From the NCBI GenBank assembly GCA_035578175.1, contig JAQMRL010000016.1:1303501-1367500 (forward strand): 64,000 nt of DNA, read 5' to 3'. Shown piece by piece: positions 9,768 to 20,024 of the stretch (positions within the stretch are counted from its first letter, which is position 1; every line of letters starts with the position of its first letter). Made by a program: the position numbers and the translations under genes. Source of the DNA: Catonia carolina. Taxonomy: Eukaryota > Arthropoda > Insecta > Hemiptera > Achilidae. A model generated the notes under the pieces. It worked only from the letters and a program-made list of their open reading frames with translations. It had not been told where the DNA came from and ran no database searches.

Positions 9768-10716
9768 TACTTTCTCTTGCTTATATGAATATATAGGAAG
9801 GAAAGTATTGTTTTCATGTAGATTTTTCGAAATCGAGTTTTCACTAAATTTACACATTTTCAGACCTCCTGAACGCAAAAAACATTTTTTCAGCGATTAG
9901 TCAGTGTGTGTGTGTGTGTGGGTGGGTGCATATAAGTGTCTACAAAATAATTCAAGAACGGAACATCGTACGAACTTGTAACTTAAAACTTAAGTTACAT
10001 ACCACTACCGGACCGGAAACTAACATTTTCATCAAAATCAGTCAACCGAAAGTAGAAGTTTATTCGTATAATTTTTCACTTTTTGCGATTTTCTCAAAAC
10101 CCTGTACTACGATTTTTTTTAAAATCGCCTGGTTTACTCAATTTTTATGCTCTACAAGATAGGGTAGGCGTCATGTTTGCTGAAATTCATGGTGAGGCTG
10201 TTTTCACGTAATATAATGGTTTTTTTAAGATTACGGCTTTAATATACATTTTAGCGCAAAGATTTTTGTAATAAAAGATGTAGAGAATATTAAATTCTAT
10301 ACCGTTAATTTCAAACACTTTTTTGTATAACACTTAGTTCAGTAGTATTTAGCGATTTTCTGATATTTTCTCACGAAAAATGTGTTAAAAATCGATTTTG
10401 TTAAGATTTCTGCCTTTGAATGCATTTTACGACAAACATGTACATAATTAATTTTATAGAAAATAAAAAGATCTACAACTTTTAGTAAAAGCATTTTTCT
10501 CTACAGAGTCTAGTTTAGTGTGAAAGAGTGATTATCCGTATTTTTAAGCCAAATTGAGGTTGATTTTCATTTTGCGTATTTTACTCGTGATTAAAATAAG
10601 GTTATGTTTTTTATGTTAGTTATTTGTTTATTGCTAATATTTTATTACTAATGTTAGGTTTATTGTTAATTTTTTGCATTGGCAAGAGAAAGTTGTGAGT
10701 GTTTCACACCAGATTT
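9768..10716 (-). mobile_element. ACTTTCTCTTGCC-family element, reverse copy
   Basis: It opens TACTTTCTCTTGC with the stem-loop just inside, carries a (GT)n run at 9,905-9,922, and closes with GGCAAGAGAAAGTTGTGAGTG and TTTCACACCAGATT. It lies directly before the acceptor of zinc-finger gene 1. Unit 2 has a mariner element at this position and unit 3 another copy of this family, so the stretch immediately upstream of the coding exon is a recurrent insertion zone. Confidence 0.75.
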
Positions 10717-10782
10717 TTTATGACATATACGTGATGCGTAGCAGTGCCACAAGTGTTTCTGTCATTAAATATAATAAAATGT

Positions 10783-10796
10783 GTTGTTGTTTTCAG
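10783..10796 (+). promoter_or_regulatory. Predicted splice acceptor of zinc-finger gene 1
   Basis: GTTGTTGTTTTCAG directly precedes the ATG and is conserved at 34,871-34,884 and 49,666-49,679, with about 60 conserved bases upstream. The DNA beyond that differs in each unit (element, mariner, element), so upstream in-frame codons are intronic and translation should begin at this ATG. Confidence 0.65.
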
Positions 10797-12179
10797 ATGG
10801 CTGATGCAACTGGAGTGGGAGTGGACTCTTCAAGCAGAACAGCCTCACAAGTGTGTAAATTATGTAGATTGGCTACCATTGACTGCCACAACAAGAATAA
10901 ACTCATTGCGTACTGTGCAAAGTGTAAAAAGAGATTACGTAAACAAAGAACTAAATCTTGGTATGGTAAAATTAAACAGCTGTACGACTCTTGTTTGACT
11001 TGCATGAATACGTTTTATAATAACCTCTCATACGAACCACATGACTGTACACTAGAAGGCATATTCGTTTGTGATGGTTGTGGCAAAGTATTCCTCCACA
11101 AGGAGAATATAACGCTACATGTAAGTAAATGTCACAAAATCATTTCAAAAATGAATGCAACTGTAAGTGAAAACAATGGCCAAAGAGATTCAAAATCGGA
11201 ATTGGAGTTGGAACATTGTGGTAGTACTTCTAGATTGAGTGAAAGTAGCAGTGGCCACAAGATGTCTAAATCAACTGACAATGTGATTGGCCAGTCTAAA
11301 TTACCCAAAACATGTAAAGATGGCACTTGTAGTATTTGTGGGAAGGTTTTTAGATTTAAATCCGCTTTAATTAGACATTTGCGTGTACATACAGGAGAGA
11401 AGCCTTTTAAGTGTAAGTTTTGCAATAAAGATTTTAAACGACTTGACGTTTTAAAAAGACATTTGCGAATTCATACGGGGGAGAAACCGTTCAATTGTAA
11501 ATTCTGTAATAAAAAATTTACCCGGTCATCTGGTTTAACTAGTCATGTACGTTTACATACTGGGGAAAAACCGTTCAAATGTAAATTCTGTAATAAAAAG
11601 TTTACGAATTCATCTGGTTTAACTAAACATGTGCGTTTACATACAGGGGAGAAACCGTTCAACTGTAAATTCTGTAATAAAAAGTTTACACAGTTATCTA
11701 ATTTAAATACTCATATGCGTTTACATACAGGGGAGAAACCTTTTAAGTGTAGGTTTTGCAAAAAAGACTTTAAACAACTTGAACATTTAAAAAGTCATTT
11801 GCGAATTCATACGGGTGAGAAACCGTTCAATTGTAAATTCTGTAATAAAAAGTTTACACAGTCATATAGTTTAAATAGGCACCTGCGTTTACATACAGGG
11901 GAGAAGCCTTTCAAATGTAAATTCTGTAATAAAAAGTTTACGCAGTCATCTCATTTAAGTACTCACATGCGTTTACATACAGGGGAGAAACCGTTCAAAT
12001 GTAAATTCTGTAATAAAAAGTTTACACAGTCATCTGGTTTAACTAATCATGTGCGTTTACATACAGGGGAGAAGCCGTTCAAATGTAAATTCTGTAATAA
12101 AAAGTTTACAGGCTCAGCTGGTTTAACTAAACATGTGCGTTTACATACAAGAGAAAAACCGTTCACTTGTAAACTGTAA
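10797..12179 (+). CDS. C2H2 zinc-finger protein 1 (10 fingers, C-terminally truncated)
   Basis: Predicted 460-residue nuclear DNA-binding protein encoded in one exon; the ATG lies immediately after a conserved acceptor. Residues 20-84 form a Cys-rich N-terminal module (C20, C23, C30, C40, C43, C66, C69, C84) that I cannot assign; it does not look like a standard ZAD. A divergent finger (C92, C95, H108, H113) and a Ser/Lys/Glu-rich linker follow. Ten canonical fingers run from C178 to 450 at 28-residue spacing, joined by TGEKPF linkers. Helix residues -1 to 6 are FKSALIR, RLDVLKR, RSSGLTS, NSSGLTK, QLSNLNT, QLEHLKS, QSYSLNR, QSSHLST, QSSGLTN and GSAGLTK. A 2-bp deletion near 12,174 relative to gene 2 brings a stop after CKL, removing the last finger. 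Probably a transcription factor or repressor; target unknown. Confidence 0.85.
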   Translation: MADATGVGVDSSSRTASQVCKLCRLATIDCHNKNKLIAYCAKCKKRLRKQRTKSWYGKIKQLYDSCLTCMNTFYNNLSYEPHDCTLEGIFVCDGCGKVFLHKENITLHVSKCHKIISKMNATVSENNGQRDSKSELELEHCGSTSRLSESSSGHKMSKSTDNVIGQSKLPKTCKDGTCSICGKVFRFKSALIRHLRVHTGEKPFKCKFCNKDFKRLDVLKRHLRIHTGEKPFNCKFCNKKFTRSSGLTSHVRLHTGEKPFKCKFCNKKFTNSSGLTKHVRLHTGEKPFNCKFCNKKFTQLSNLNTHMRLHTGEKPFKCRFCKKDFKQLEHLKSHLRIHTGEKPFNCKFCNKKFTQSYSLNRHLRLHTGEKPFKCKFCNKKFTQSSHLSTHMRLHTGEKPFKCKFCNKKFTQSSGLTNHVRLHTGEKPFKCKFCNKKFTGSAGLTKHVRLHTREKPFTCKL

Positions 12180-12237
12180 TAAAAAGTTTACACAGTTATC
12201 TCATTTAAATACTCATATGCGTACACATATGAAATAG
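12174..12237 (+). pseudogene. Out-of-frame remnant of the lost last finger of gene 1
   Basis: These bases match the final finger of gene 2 (FTQLSHLNTHMRTHMK and TAG) but lie outside the reading frame because CTCTGT in gene 2 reads CTGT here. The remnant is otherwise intact, so the loss looks recent. Confidence 0.75.
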
Positions 12238-12443
12238 AAATAATACAAGTGTGTGATTCTCTTTAGGTAGTTCTTGTATATACAGAAGAGTGAAAGTATA
12301 AATATAATTTTTGCATAATATACTCTCTCCAAGTAGTCAATTTAAGAGCACGTCACAAACATGACTAGTTCCATAAAGTAATAATAATACTTACTATAAA
12401 TTAAAGTACAAATGAAATTCATCACTTTACCTTTGGTTCCTTT
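12238..12443 (+). other. Likely 3' untranslated region of zinc-finger gene 1
   Basis: Nearly identical to 36,160-36,363 after gene 2 and more diverged after gene 3. An ATTAAA at about 12,400 is the only candidate poly(A) signal I see. Confidence 0.4.
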
Positions 12444-13482
12444 TACTTTTCTCTATATATATAAATATATATAAGGAGCAAAGTATTGTTTTCTTGTCGG
12501 TTTTTTGAAATCGGAGTTTTCACCGGATCTACACGTGTTAAGACCCTGTGAACCCATAAAACATGTTTTTAGCAATTGGTCTGTGTGTGCAAACAAAATA
12601 CTTCCAGAACGGAACATCGTACGAATCTAAAACTTAAGTTAGATACCACTAGATGACCCGACACGAACATTTTCTTCAAGATCGGTTAACCGGAGGTAGT
12701 AGTTTATAATGTTATTTTTCACTTTTTTCAGATTTTCTCAAAACCGGCTCTTTCGATTTTTTTGAAAAATTGCCTTATTTTTCTAAATTGTTTATGCTCT
12801 ACAAAATGGGGTAGGCGCCATGTCTGCTGAAATTCTTGGAGAGGTTTTCTTGTAAAAAAATTGATTTTTTAAGATTGCGACGTTGATATACATTTTAGCG
12901 CAAAAATATTTGAAACAAAAGTGGTAGGGAATTAAAAATCCTACAACTTATATTTTGAACACTTTTTTGTATAACGCCCTGTTTAGCGTTAATTAGTGAT
13001 TTTCTGGTTTTTCTCACAAAAACTTGTAAAAAATCGATTTTTTAAGATTTCAGCCTTAGAATGCATTTTACGACAAAAGTGTACATAATCAAATTTTTAG
13101 GAAATTAGAAGAGATGTAACTTTTATTTCAAGATTGTTTCTGTACAGCAACGATTTTAAAAAAAAATCGTAGGACCAGTTTTTTAGAAAATCTTAAAAAA
13201 GGGAAAAATTACACGAATAAACTGCTACTTCTGGTTGACCGATTTTGATGAAAATGTTCGTATCGGGTCCGGTAGTGGTATTAAACTTAAGTTTTAAGTT
13301 TCAAGTTCGTACAATGTTCCGTTCTTGAGATATTCTGTTCACACACACAGACCAATCGCTAAAACATGTTTTTTGGGTTCAGGGGGTCTAAAAACGTGTA
13401 GATCTGGTGAAAAGTCGATTTTGAAAAATCAATATGAAAACAATACTTCGTTTCTATATATTCATATAGGCAAGAGAAAGTA
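12444..13482. mobile_element. Inverted chimeric copy of the ACTTTCTCTTGCC-family element
   Basis: The left two thirds (12,444 to about 13,140) is a reverse-oriented copy opening TACTTTTCTC and CTATATATAT. At about 13,140 it switches to the 3' third of a forward copy, which ends GGCAAGAGAAAGTA at 13,482. Both outer ends are therefore element 3' ends. The paralogue at 36,364-37,404 has the same junction, so the chimera predates the duplication. Confidence 0.7.
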
Positions 13483-14145
13483 AAAATATGTAATATAGAA
13501 TAAGCAAGAATATTGTAATCGGTAATCTGTAATTAATTCATAATGTATTGACAGTTTGTAAATAATAACTTATTATAATATCGTTTCTTCTTTTTAGAAT
13601 ATTATTTCTTATTGTTTTATTATCATTTCATTAGGCTTTGCCTTACTCAGGAAAGTAATTTATATTCAGACAGTTTAGAAATTGTACATATTATAAAATT
13701 AATATTTAGGTGTGTGGATTAAAATTTGTTATAGTTTCATATATTTGTGTTGTACATAACTTATATGTAATTATTTTATTATAATTAATGACGTCTGGTA
13801 TAGTTTCTGGTGTGTATGGTTATTTTTCTCTACGGTTGTTGTTAAATCAGTTTTAAAATGTAATTTATATTTAATTTTATTTGTTTTTTTTATTATGCCA
13901 TGAATCTTGTTACTTTTGCTTTATTATTTAAGTATTTCTCATCTTTTGTATAATGAAATGCTCTACACAGGGTGATTGGTACATGGTATATATAAATTAA
14001 AATAGGATTATACGATTAACCATGTAAGGGACTGGCCGGGTAAAATAATTACACAGGTTATCAACTGATATTAAGTTTAATTAAAAAACTAATTATGTCG
14101 CTAATACTTAACTGCTTACGTATTGATCTTATTACTAGCTCATAA
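13483..14145. other. Unit-conserved non-coding DNA downstream of gene 1
   Basis: AT-rich sequence shared with 37,405-38,085 and partly with 53,590-53,990 (for example ATTTTTCTCTACGGTTGTTG). No coding potential is seen. Its conservation in three units marks it as part of the ancestral repeat unit rather than an insertion. Confidence 0.5.
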
Positions 14146-14339
14146 CTACCCGTTAAACGTACGTTGGTTGGCCGGTCCCCGCCTATACCAGCCCAAACTG
14201 CCTTCGCCCTCAGTTCGGGGCTTTCCTGAACTTTTGCAAGCCGGGTAGCGCTTCTCGAACGGGCTCGGTATCTGTTGGAGCTGGCAGACCACGGAGAGGA
14301 TCGTACAACCAATCACTAAATCTAATTTATTCACTACTT
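14146..14339. other. GC-richer block of unknown identity
   Basis: This segment and its continuation after the Harbinger element (15,054-15,413) are clearly richer in G+C than their surroundings. Unit 2 keeps most of it (38,155-38,635), but its first part is replaced there by a TTATTACTTTT-like low-complexity stretch (38,085-38,155). It could be the edge of an old retroelement; I see no diagnostic motif. Confidence 0.35.
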
Positions 14340-14342
14340 TTA

Positions 14343-15050
14343 GGCGGAGTGCACACCTATGCGATACGATACATAAGATACGATACTTATCTTATACGAT
14401 ATATATCGTATATCTTACATGAATGCACACCAGTGAGATACGATTTTATTTGTACGATATAATCTTAATAATTTTCTTAGTATATAATGAGTTCTCAAGC
14501 GAAGAGGATTTTGTATCTCCCGTTGGTATTTCCGTAGAAGGCGAAATAGAAGGATAAACAGAAGGTTTTGGGTTCATCGATATAATTTACACAGTGCACA
14601 CCACAGCTCAGCTATTCTATATCGCTGTATGAAGATAAATTCACGGAGACATACAGAATGAGACCTGAGAATTTTTATTTTATTTTAAATCTAGTTACCT
14701 CCGATTTAGAGAAAATTGTTCCTTATTTACAAAGAATATCATAAAAACAGAATCGTCCTTCATTATTGTAATAATATAATTAAAACCAATTTTTAACAAT
14801 GAAAATAAGAAAACGCGATAGTATGATGTTTTAACAGGGGTGTCAGGGCGACTAATGTCTTAAGATATTTATCGCATAAGACAAGCCGAACATATCGTAT
14901 GCTACAAATATCTTACGATACATGTCGCTGTATTACTGGTGTGCGGCAAGTTTTCACCAGCAATGTGTTTTGTATTGAGCAAGCGGACATTTATCGCATA
15001 AGATAAATATCGTATCTTACGTATCGTATCGTATAGGTGTGCACTCCGCC
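14343..15050. mobile_element. PIF/Harbinger-type non-autonomous DNA transposon
   Basis: About 60 bp of imperfect terminal inverted repeat opens with GGCGGAGTGCACACCTAT on both strands, rich in GATACGATAC. The 708-bp element is flanked by TTA (14340-14342 and 15051-15053), the 3-bp duplication typical of PIF/Harbinger. The paralogous site in unit 2 (CTTTTAGCCTACG, 38,261-38,273) is uninterrupted, so insertion followed the duplication. A relic of the transposase N-terminus is retained inside. Confidence 0.85.
14490..14745 (+). pseudogene. Relic of a HARBI1-like transposase N-terminus
   Basis: Plus-strand translation gives SSDEDFVSPVGISVEGEIEG and a stop, then fragments including YRMRPENFYFILNLVTSDLE before another stop. 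The motif order (an FWVH-like region, then a 'YRM-PE-F' block) matches the start of Harbinger nuclease proteins. The catalytic DDE domain is entirely absent, so any movement would have needed a full-length relative elsewhere. Confidence 0.6.
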
Positions 15051-15427
15051 TTAGACTACGTGGTTTCTGTCCATTACCAAAGTTAAACACTAAGTTATAA
15101 TCTAGCAAGTACCTCGATATGGTCCTGTCCACCGGTCTTTCTTAACGCACTACACACTTAATCTAAACCTTACCACTAAAAAGTCACACACCCGTACAAA
15201 CGATTGTTCTAAATACTACTCAATTGTTCACCCACTTGATCGCCCAACGCTTGTCCACTCCCGTACTATACAACTGTCCGTTACTCACTGCACTCTCGGT
15301 AGGCCTACTACACACCTGCAAGGGTTGAATAGCAGACCCGTTATATGATTGTTCTCTTTTTGCCTGCTATCAACCCTCACACCCACATTCCACAGAGTCC
15401 ACTACCCGTCCACTCCTCACTTCGCTT

Positions 15428-15804
15428 CTTCTTCTACCTATTACGGATTAGGCGTAACGCCTGTTCCAGCTTCATGCAATCTCTTTCTGGGTCTCCCCAG
15501 GCCTCGTCTTCCTTCCGGTTGATAGTTTACCGCCCTCACCGTAATCCTGTCTGGCGGCATTCTCTCGACGTGGTTCGTCCATCTGTCTCTGTACTTGGAC
15601 ACTTTTCCAATCAGCGATTCCTCTCTATCCAATTCTCTCCTTATTTCACTGCTACGAATCTGCTCTTTCAAGGTACATCCCTTCACTGCCCTCATGAATT
15701 TCATTTCTGCAGCCTCTACCTTTCTTAACTGAGCTGTTCGTAGCACCCAAGACTCACTGCCGTACAACACCAACGGCACCGCCATCACATCGTATAATCG
15801 CAAT
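15428..15804 (-). mobile_element. 5'-truncated RTE-like non-LTR retrotransposon end
   Basis: The minus strand encodes a reverse-transcriptase C-terminus containing VPLVLYGSESWVLRT, KVEAAEMKFMRAVKGCT and GRRGLGRPRKRLHEA, typical of RTE-like elements in insects. The 3' end carries short GAAGAAG-type repeats. Fourteen-base direct repeats TCCTCACTTCGCTT flank it (15,414-15,427 and 15,805-15,818). Unit 2 has a SINE at the same position. Confidence 0.7.
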
Positions 15805-15818
15805 TCCTCACTTCGCTT

Positions 15819-16100
15819 ATATCCAAAAAGTAAACCTATTTTAACTATAACTATTACTAACCTAATATACCGTATTAATCGGTACCTTACAACCAAAATA
15901 ATTTTACAAGAAATAAATTCATACAAAAGTATTAAACAGTGGTAGGTAACAGTTTAGAGGTATACTTTTCTAAGAGCCAGTACAAGGCGTATGTTCACTA
16001 CTTGGAATAAGAAGGAGGAGGCACAGTAAGTAGAGGCAATGTGTACAGTGCAAGCTTCTATTCAAATTACATGTAATGTAGTAACTTAAATAATTACAAA
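15819..16100. other. Unit-1 sequence around the point where units 1 and 2 stop matching
   Basis: Similarity to unit 2 ends at about 15,887, after ATCGGTACCTTAC. Beyond that unit 1 has its own sequence, and unit 2 continues with DNA shared with unit 3. No gene or repeat is recognised here. Confidence 0.4.
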
Positions 16101-17017
16101 AATCTGGTGTGAAACACTCGCACAACTTTCGCTTGCCAATGCAAATAATTAACAATATAATGTAACGTTGGTCATAAAACATTAGAAATAAAAAAAAACT
16201 AACCTCAAAAACATAACCTTATTTTAATCATGAGTGAATGATGGAAAATAAAAATTAAACCTCAGTTTGGCTTAAAAAAAACGGAAAATCACACTTTCAC
16301 GCTAAACTAGGCTCTGTAGAGAAACTTTTTTTAAATAAAAGTTGTAGATCTCTTAATTTTCTATAAATTTTATTATATACACTTTTGTTGTAAAGTGCAT
16401 ACTAAAGCCGAAATCTTAAAAAAATCGATTTTTCACACGTTTTCGTGAGAAAAAAACAGAAAACCGCTAAACTAAGCGTTATACAAAAAAATGCTTGAAA
16501 TAAAAGTTGTAGGTTATCCAATTCTCTACAACTTTTATTATATACATTTTTGCTCTAAAATTAATATTAAAGCCGCAATCTTAAAAAAACACTTTTTTTA
16601 CGTAAAAACACCCTCACCAAGAATTTCAGCAAACATTGCGCCTACCCTATCTTGTAGAGAATAAAAAATTGAGTAAATGAGGCGATTTAAAAAAAAAATC
16701 GTAGGACCAGTTTTTGAGAAAATCGCAAAAAAGTGAAAAATTATACGAATAAACTACTACTTCCGGTTGACCGATTTTGATGAAAATGTTCGTGTCGGGT
16801 CCGGTAGTGGTATGTAACTTAAGTTTCAAGTTCGTACGTTGTTCCGTTCATGAGATATTTTGTTCACACACACACACCAATCGCTACAATCGCTAAAAAC
16901 ATGTTTTTTGGGTTCGGGGGTCTGAAAACGTGTAGATCCGGTGAAAACTCAATTTCGAAAAATCGACATGAAAACAATACTTTCCTTCCTATATATTCAT
17001 ATAGGCAAGAGAAAGTA
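16101..17017 (+). mobile_element. ACTTTCTCTTGCC-family element, full-length forward copy
   Basis: It starts AATCTGGTGTGAAACACTCG, with one G changed in the inverted repeat (ACTTTCGCTTGCC), and ends with the stem-loop and GGCAAGAGAAAGTA. It shows the internal repeats and a short AC run at about 16,865. Confidence 0.8.
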
Positions 17018-18055
17018 AAAATGATGTGTCTATATTGAAATTTATTTAGGAAAAATGTAGCAATAAATTTTTTTTAATTTTCAGCTTTTACCAAAACTGA
17101 TAGAAGTTATTGAAAATTTTAGAAAATTACTGGAGAGTGACAAAAGGAAATGCAAATGCTGAAAGCTTAAGAAAAAATGTCTAAATTAATGTTGACACAA
17201 AAGTGAACCAACTTTCCTTTTGGGCTCAATTTATGATATACAATGTGTTAATCTTCTTGTTAAAGAATTTAAATTAATTCTCCTCAATGAGGGAAATATT
17301 TTTTTTTTATTTTATTCACACACATTATTATATTATTATTATTCACACACCAAGTTACAAATTTTACATTGGTTTTTGAAACAATAAAAAATAATTTAAT
17401 TACTTAACCACACGCTATACATTTTCTAATTAAACAAATTTTATTACATTAAATTAACCAAACTTACAAAAACATTATTATAACACTAACTGGGAAAAAA
17501 TGTGGTTAGGTACATCATTGAAAATCATGTGGAGGCACCGTAAATAAAACGTGATTTTAATGTTACAACATTGTTGTTAATGTATTTCAAGGCTTATGTA
17601 GATAAATAATCTTGGACTAATTTTGATTTAGTTTTTCATAAGATCACATTTTCCTTTTGAAATAAGCATTAGATTAAGGTTTTCATATGTTTTCGTTGGC
17701 CACTCAAAGTGAATGCCTGGTCAGTCTCCTATTTGCATTCCATGCTTCCAATTTCCTACTTCAAAACACTTTTCACTTGTAATGTATTATGTATTGTATT
17801 TAAATGACAATGAAGTTGATTTATGTATTTTTTTTGTAAAATGTTTCTTAGATAAATATAATGAAAGTTGTAAATTTATTGCAGTGGTTCTTACCTGTTT
17901 ACTTTCCTAAGCGCAAGCTGCACCTTGAATTCTTAAAAGTAATATTCTGTAGGAATAATTCAAGTAATATTGAAACAGTAATTAGAGTCATAAATTAATA
18001 AATGAATTGAAACCTAAAACTTTTAATTTTTTTTGTAATCTAATGTGTGTACATT
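17018..18055. other. No recognisable feature
   Basis: About 1 kb of AT-rich DNA with a short TTA/TTAT simple repeat near 17,325-17,345. The few open frames are short and lack any family signature. Confidence 0.4.
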
Positions 18056-18345
18056 CAATTCAGAACAATAAGCAACCCCATGACCCAATGAGTTGAGGAT
18101 GATGTGTATGACGTGTAAATGAGGTGTAATCTTGTACAGACTCAGGTCGACCATTCCTGAGAGAGTATGGTTAATTGAACCCCAACCATCAAAGTACACT
18201 GGTAACCACTGTCTAGCATTTAAATCCGTATAAAAGTAACTACCTTTACTAGAATTTGAACCAGGAACCTTAGTCTCCGAAAATCAGCTGTTAAATAGCT
18301 GATTTTCGCGACGACTTTACCTCTAGACCAACCCGGTGGGTACAA
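18056..18345 (-). mobile_element. tRNA-derived SINE, family 1
   Basis: On the minus strand it opens TACCCACCGGGTTGGTCTAG, with TGGTCTAGAGG matching a polymerase III A box and GGTTCAAATTC a B box. A 12-bp-stem palindrome (18,278-18,309) lies between the boxes. The body continues past a GGTCGACCTGAG block to about 18,056, where the tail is lost. A short piece of the same family is at 47,115-47,156. Confidence 0.7.
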
Positions 18346-18994
18346 CTTTTAATGAGCTAAAAAAAAACAGTTTTTGGGACACTACATAATTTTACAGTCC
18401 AAAGTTAAGCATTAGTATGTAAATCACTACCTAATAAAATGGGGAAATTAGCTGGAATTTTTTCTTGAAAAGTTGTGGGTTTGAAAAATAATAAAAAATT
18501 AAATTTGTTTTTAACATAACACTAATACCTGACACACCTACTTTTTTAAAATTTTAATTCCTTATTTTTGGAACTGTGAAAACTAGCACGACTGTAATGT
18601 TGAAAGAACAATAATCATAAATACAAAATAAAATTGTATAAAAATATATTTGTAAATTTAAACTAGAGTCTATTGGTCTATTGACACACTTTTACTATTA
18701 ATAAAAACGGTAAATGAAAATGTTTTTTTTTTGAGAAATTACAAGATTTTTTTAAATTGCGTCCAGAAAACTCCTGAAACTGAATAAAGATAATTTGACA
18801 ATGTTGTGGGAGACACCACCTGATCGTTCGAAGATAATGACGGGGCTGGGTTTCTTCAATGAAACATTTCAGAAGGGTTGTTTGAAAAAAAATTTGGTTT
18901 CAGGATCAGAAAAACACAGAGTGGGACTAAATACCAATATATACATCAATAATCAAACATCCTATGTAGGATTTTATACAGCCGTATTATTTAA
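18346..18994. other. No recognisable feature
   Basis: AT-rich sequence between the SINE and the fold-back element. I see no conserved motif. Confidence 0.4.
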
Positions 18995-19365
18995 AATTGA
19001 AATATATATATTTCTAACCACCAGAATACGGTAATATAAAACACTTACCAATGTTTATAGCGCTTTCGTGTATCTTGTACACATCTTCAGTAAATTAAAA
19101 TTCATTAAAAAATTTTTTTCTACGTCAAAATTTAAAACTTGCTACTCCTACCATGGTAGACAAGGAATCTACCTGAATAAAGGAATTATGATTCCTTATC
19201 TACCATGGTAGGAGTAGCAAGTTTTAAATTTTGACGTAGAAAAAAATTTTTAATGAATTTTAATATTCTGAAGATGTGTACAAGATACACGAAAGCGCTA
19301 TAAACATTGGTAAGTGTTTTATGTTACCGTATTCTGGTGGTTAGAAAAATATATATTTCAATATC
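18995..19365. mobile_element. Fold-back (hairpin) element
   Basis: Two nearly perfect inverted arms of about 170 bp (about 18,995-19,168 and 19,190-19,365) meet at a ~22-base loop. Both arms contain TCTAACCACCAGAATACGGT, ACACTTACCAATG and CTACTCCTACCATGGTAGA in mirror order, with only a few mismatches. It has no coding capacity. The ends blend into AT-rich sequence and no target duplication is obvious. Confidence 0.8.
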
Positions 19366-19402
19366 AATAATGATGCCAGTATGTATTACAGAATAATACA
19401 TT

Positions 19403-19556
19403 GCCCGTGGTGTAGTGGTCAGCGCAACTGGCTACTATGCCGGGGTCCCGGGTTCGATTCCCGGTCAGGTCTGGCATTTTTTCACCTATCAATACCTAAG
19501 CACAAGCCCGAGGCTTATGTAGGCATCATCACTCAATAAAAATATAAATAAAAAAT
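19403..19556 (+). mobile_element. tRNA-derived SINE, family 2
   Basis: GCCCGTGGTGTAGTGGTCAG provides an A box and GGTTCGATTCC (19451-19461) a B box. A non-tRNA body (AAGCACAAGCCCGAGGC) and an A-rich tail (ATATAAATAAAAAATT) follow. The acceptor stem does not pair, so this is a SINE and not a working tRNA gene. Confidence 0.75.
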
Positions 19557-20024
19557 TACCATATATTTCATAATTTATTATAAAATTAAAATCACGAAAA
19601 ATGTGGCTGGGCTGGTAGGACTAACATTGACATAAACAATGGATGTTCGGCTTAAGCTGAAAGGCGCGTTGATAGAAATAGTCATGGAATGGCAGTGGGT
19701 GCGATCTGGGAAGATTCTCCGGATGGCTTCCATGTTTAAATTCACTCCTTGAGAAGACTCCTGGCGAAGTGTAGGACAGGTACCATATCAACATTATACA
19801 TTCAACAAATTTATATAATCTGTATAATATACATATATTTTATGTTACTTTAAAGATAGACGCACATTCTTAACTGCATAAAATATTAACTAAATACGTA
19901 GGTTGGGAGTAACAGCTGATGATCAGCTGTTAGTCCCAACCTTCATATTAGTTAATATAGTTGCGTAACTACGCATGCGCCCAAATGTCTTTACCATTAT
20001 AATCCAGATCTAAAAACATCCTAC
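19557..20024. other. Unassigned DNA with a short perfect palindrome
   Basis: Contains GGTTGGGA, G, TAACAGCTGAT and its mirror at 19,901-19,941, flanked by further mirror pieces TTAACTAA and TTAGTTAA (19,887-19,955). Otherwise nothing is recognised. Confidence 0.5.

Noticed and set aside
10674..10796. 41 in-frame codons upstream of the zinc-finger ATG
   Set aside because: They lie before a conserved acceptor and partly in a transposon end; the upstream sequence is different in each unit, so they are intronic.
11132..11425. Antisense frames of 97-108 codons opposite the zinc-finger genes
   Set aside because: Shadows of the conserved sense coding sequence; present only because the sense sequence is conserved.
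16647..16829. Recurrent minus-strand frames reading TTGPDTNIFIKIGQPEVVVYS in many places
   Set aside because: They are internal to the ~0.9-kb repeat, shift frame from copy to copy and run through the microsatellite; chance frames in a repeat.
18795..19034. 79-codon frame running into the hairpin
   Set aside because: Low-complexity end, no paralogue in other units, no motif.
19403..19475. Possible functional tRNA gene
   Set aside because: Good A and B boxes, but the acceptor stem does not pair and an A-tailed body follows; a SINE explains it better.
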